Assembly (NCBI GenBank): GCA_016707205.1
Contig: JADJHZ010000001.1
Location: 186,001-250,000, forward strand
Source: Haliscomenobacter sp.
GTDB taxonomy: Bacteria; Bacteroidota; Bacteroidia; Chitinophagales; Saprospiraceae
Length of the DNA: 64,000 nt
Direction: 5' to 3'
Both the position numbers and the translations under genes were made by a program. The notes beneath the pieces are model-generated. The model was not told where the DNA came from and did no database searches. It saw only the letters and a program-made list of their open reading frames with translations. Position 1 is the stretch's first letter. Each line of letters opens with the position of its first letter. Shown piece after piece: positions 63,774 to 64,000 of this stretch.

Positions 63774-64000
63774 ATGAAAAATGGTTTATTTGTTTTCGCA
63801 GGTTTGTTTATAATGATGGCTTCCTGCCAGCCTAAAAATGAAGTTTCCGCTACTATGGATCAACGCCCGGAAGTTACTTACCCAGAGACCCAGATGATTG
63901 CTCACCAGGACGCCTACGTAGGCCAAACGGTGGAGGATCCTTTTCATTGGCTCGAATACGACACTGCACAGGAAGTGAAAGCCTGGGTGGAATCGGAAAA
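63774..64000 (+). CDS. Prolyl oligopeptidase (S9A) lipoprotein, 5' part only
   Basis: The gene starts at ATG 63774 and runs off the window end. It has a lipoprotein signal (LFIMMASCQPK, Cys near residue 18). The mature N-terminus reads VTYPETQMIAHQDAYVGQTV and then VEDPFHWLEYDTAQEVKAW, the N-terminal signature of prolyl oligopeptidases (YP.T......D.Y.G..V.DP..WLE). The catalytic domain is outside the window. It is a surface or periplasmic peptidase, the second S9-type enzyme here. Confidence 0.85.
   Translation, partial: MKNGLFVFAGLFIMMASCQPKNEVSATMDQRPEVTYPETQMIAHQDAYVGQTVEDPFHWLEYDTAQEVKAWVESE

Overview
The window looks like chromosomal DNA of a Bacteroidota bacterium, probably near the Saprospirales. 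This is inferred from protein style, from weak or absent Shine-Dalgarno sequences, and from several promoters that fit the Bacteroidota -33 TTG / -7 TAnnTTTG pattern. Base composition is close to half G+C throughout. No phage, integrase, transposase, rRNA or CRISPR array was seen.

Layout. 0.2-14 kb: core genes (dnaG, photolyase, coaE, a secreted DNA/RNA nuclease, a HerA-like ATPase, an exported thioredoxin-like protein, ribD, an AP2-domain protein, mnmD, pdhB, dapA-like, site-2 protease). 14-21 kb: a very large periplasmic-propeller/GAF sensor kinase and a BNR-repeat exported protein. 21-24 kb: a minus-strand operon with two membrane-anchored proteins that carry effector-associated (EAD11-like) helical domains. 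24-36 kb: fbaA, trxB, a membrane subtilase, maf, DUF4403, nhaD, dusB, a tRNA nucleotidyltransferase, a beta-lactamase-fold hydrolase. 36.4-39.1 kb: the most accessory-looking part, with an EAD11-CHAT caspase-like protease divergent from a patatin phospholipase, a structured promoter-bearing intergenic region and a small membrane protein. 39.1-42.3 kb: a PTPS-like gene, a family-4 glycosyltransferase and a membrane sulfatase, all riddled with 1-nt indels. 42.4-47 kb: lipoprotein, folE, EamA transporter, pepD, DUF6992, tRNA-Leu. 47-52 kb: two exported Gfo/Idh/MocA oxidoreductases and a double DUF1080 protein, which suggests periplasmic 3-keto-glycoside metabolism, then tRNA-Gly. 52-64 kb: maeB, a second BNR protein, GNAT, an S9 peptidase, HpcH/HpaI aldolase, a bacterial pentameric ligand-gated channel coupled to a DUF1624-type acyltransferase, and the start of a prolyl oligopeptidase.

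Two themes run through the window. First, many conserved genes, some essential, carry single-base indels, mostly in short homopolymers (dnaG, ribD, AP2, DUF4403, dusB, folE, EamA, Gfo/Idh 2, BNR 2 and one tRNA). This points to residual consensus errors in a long-read assembly, so these genes are annotated across the break. Second, shared EAD11-like domains tie the CHAT protease to the membrane EAD proteins 13 kb away. This, with the adjacent patatin, is my best candidate for an under-described conflict or signalling system.
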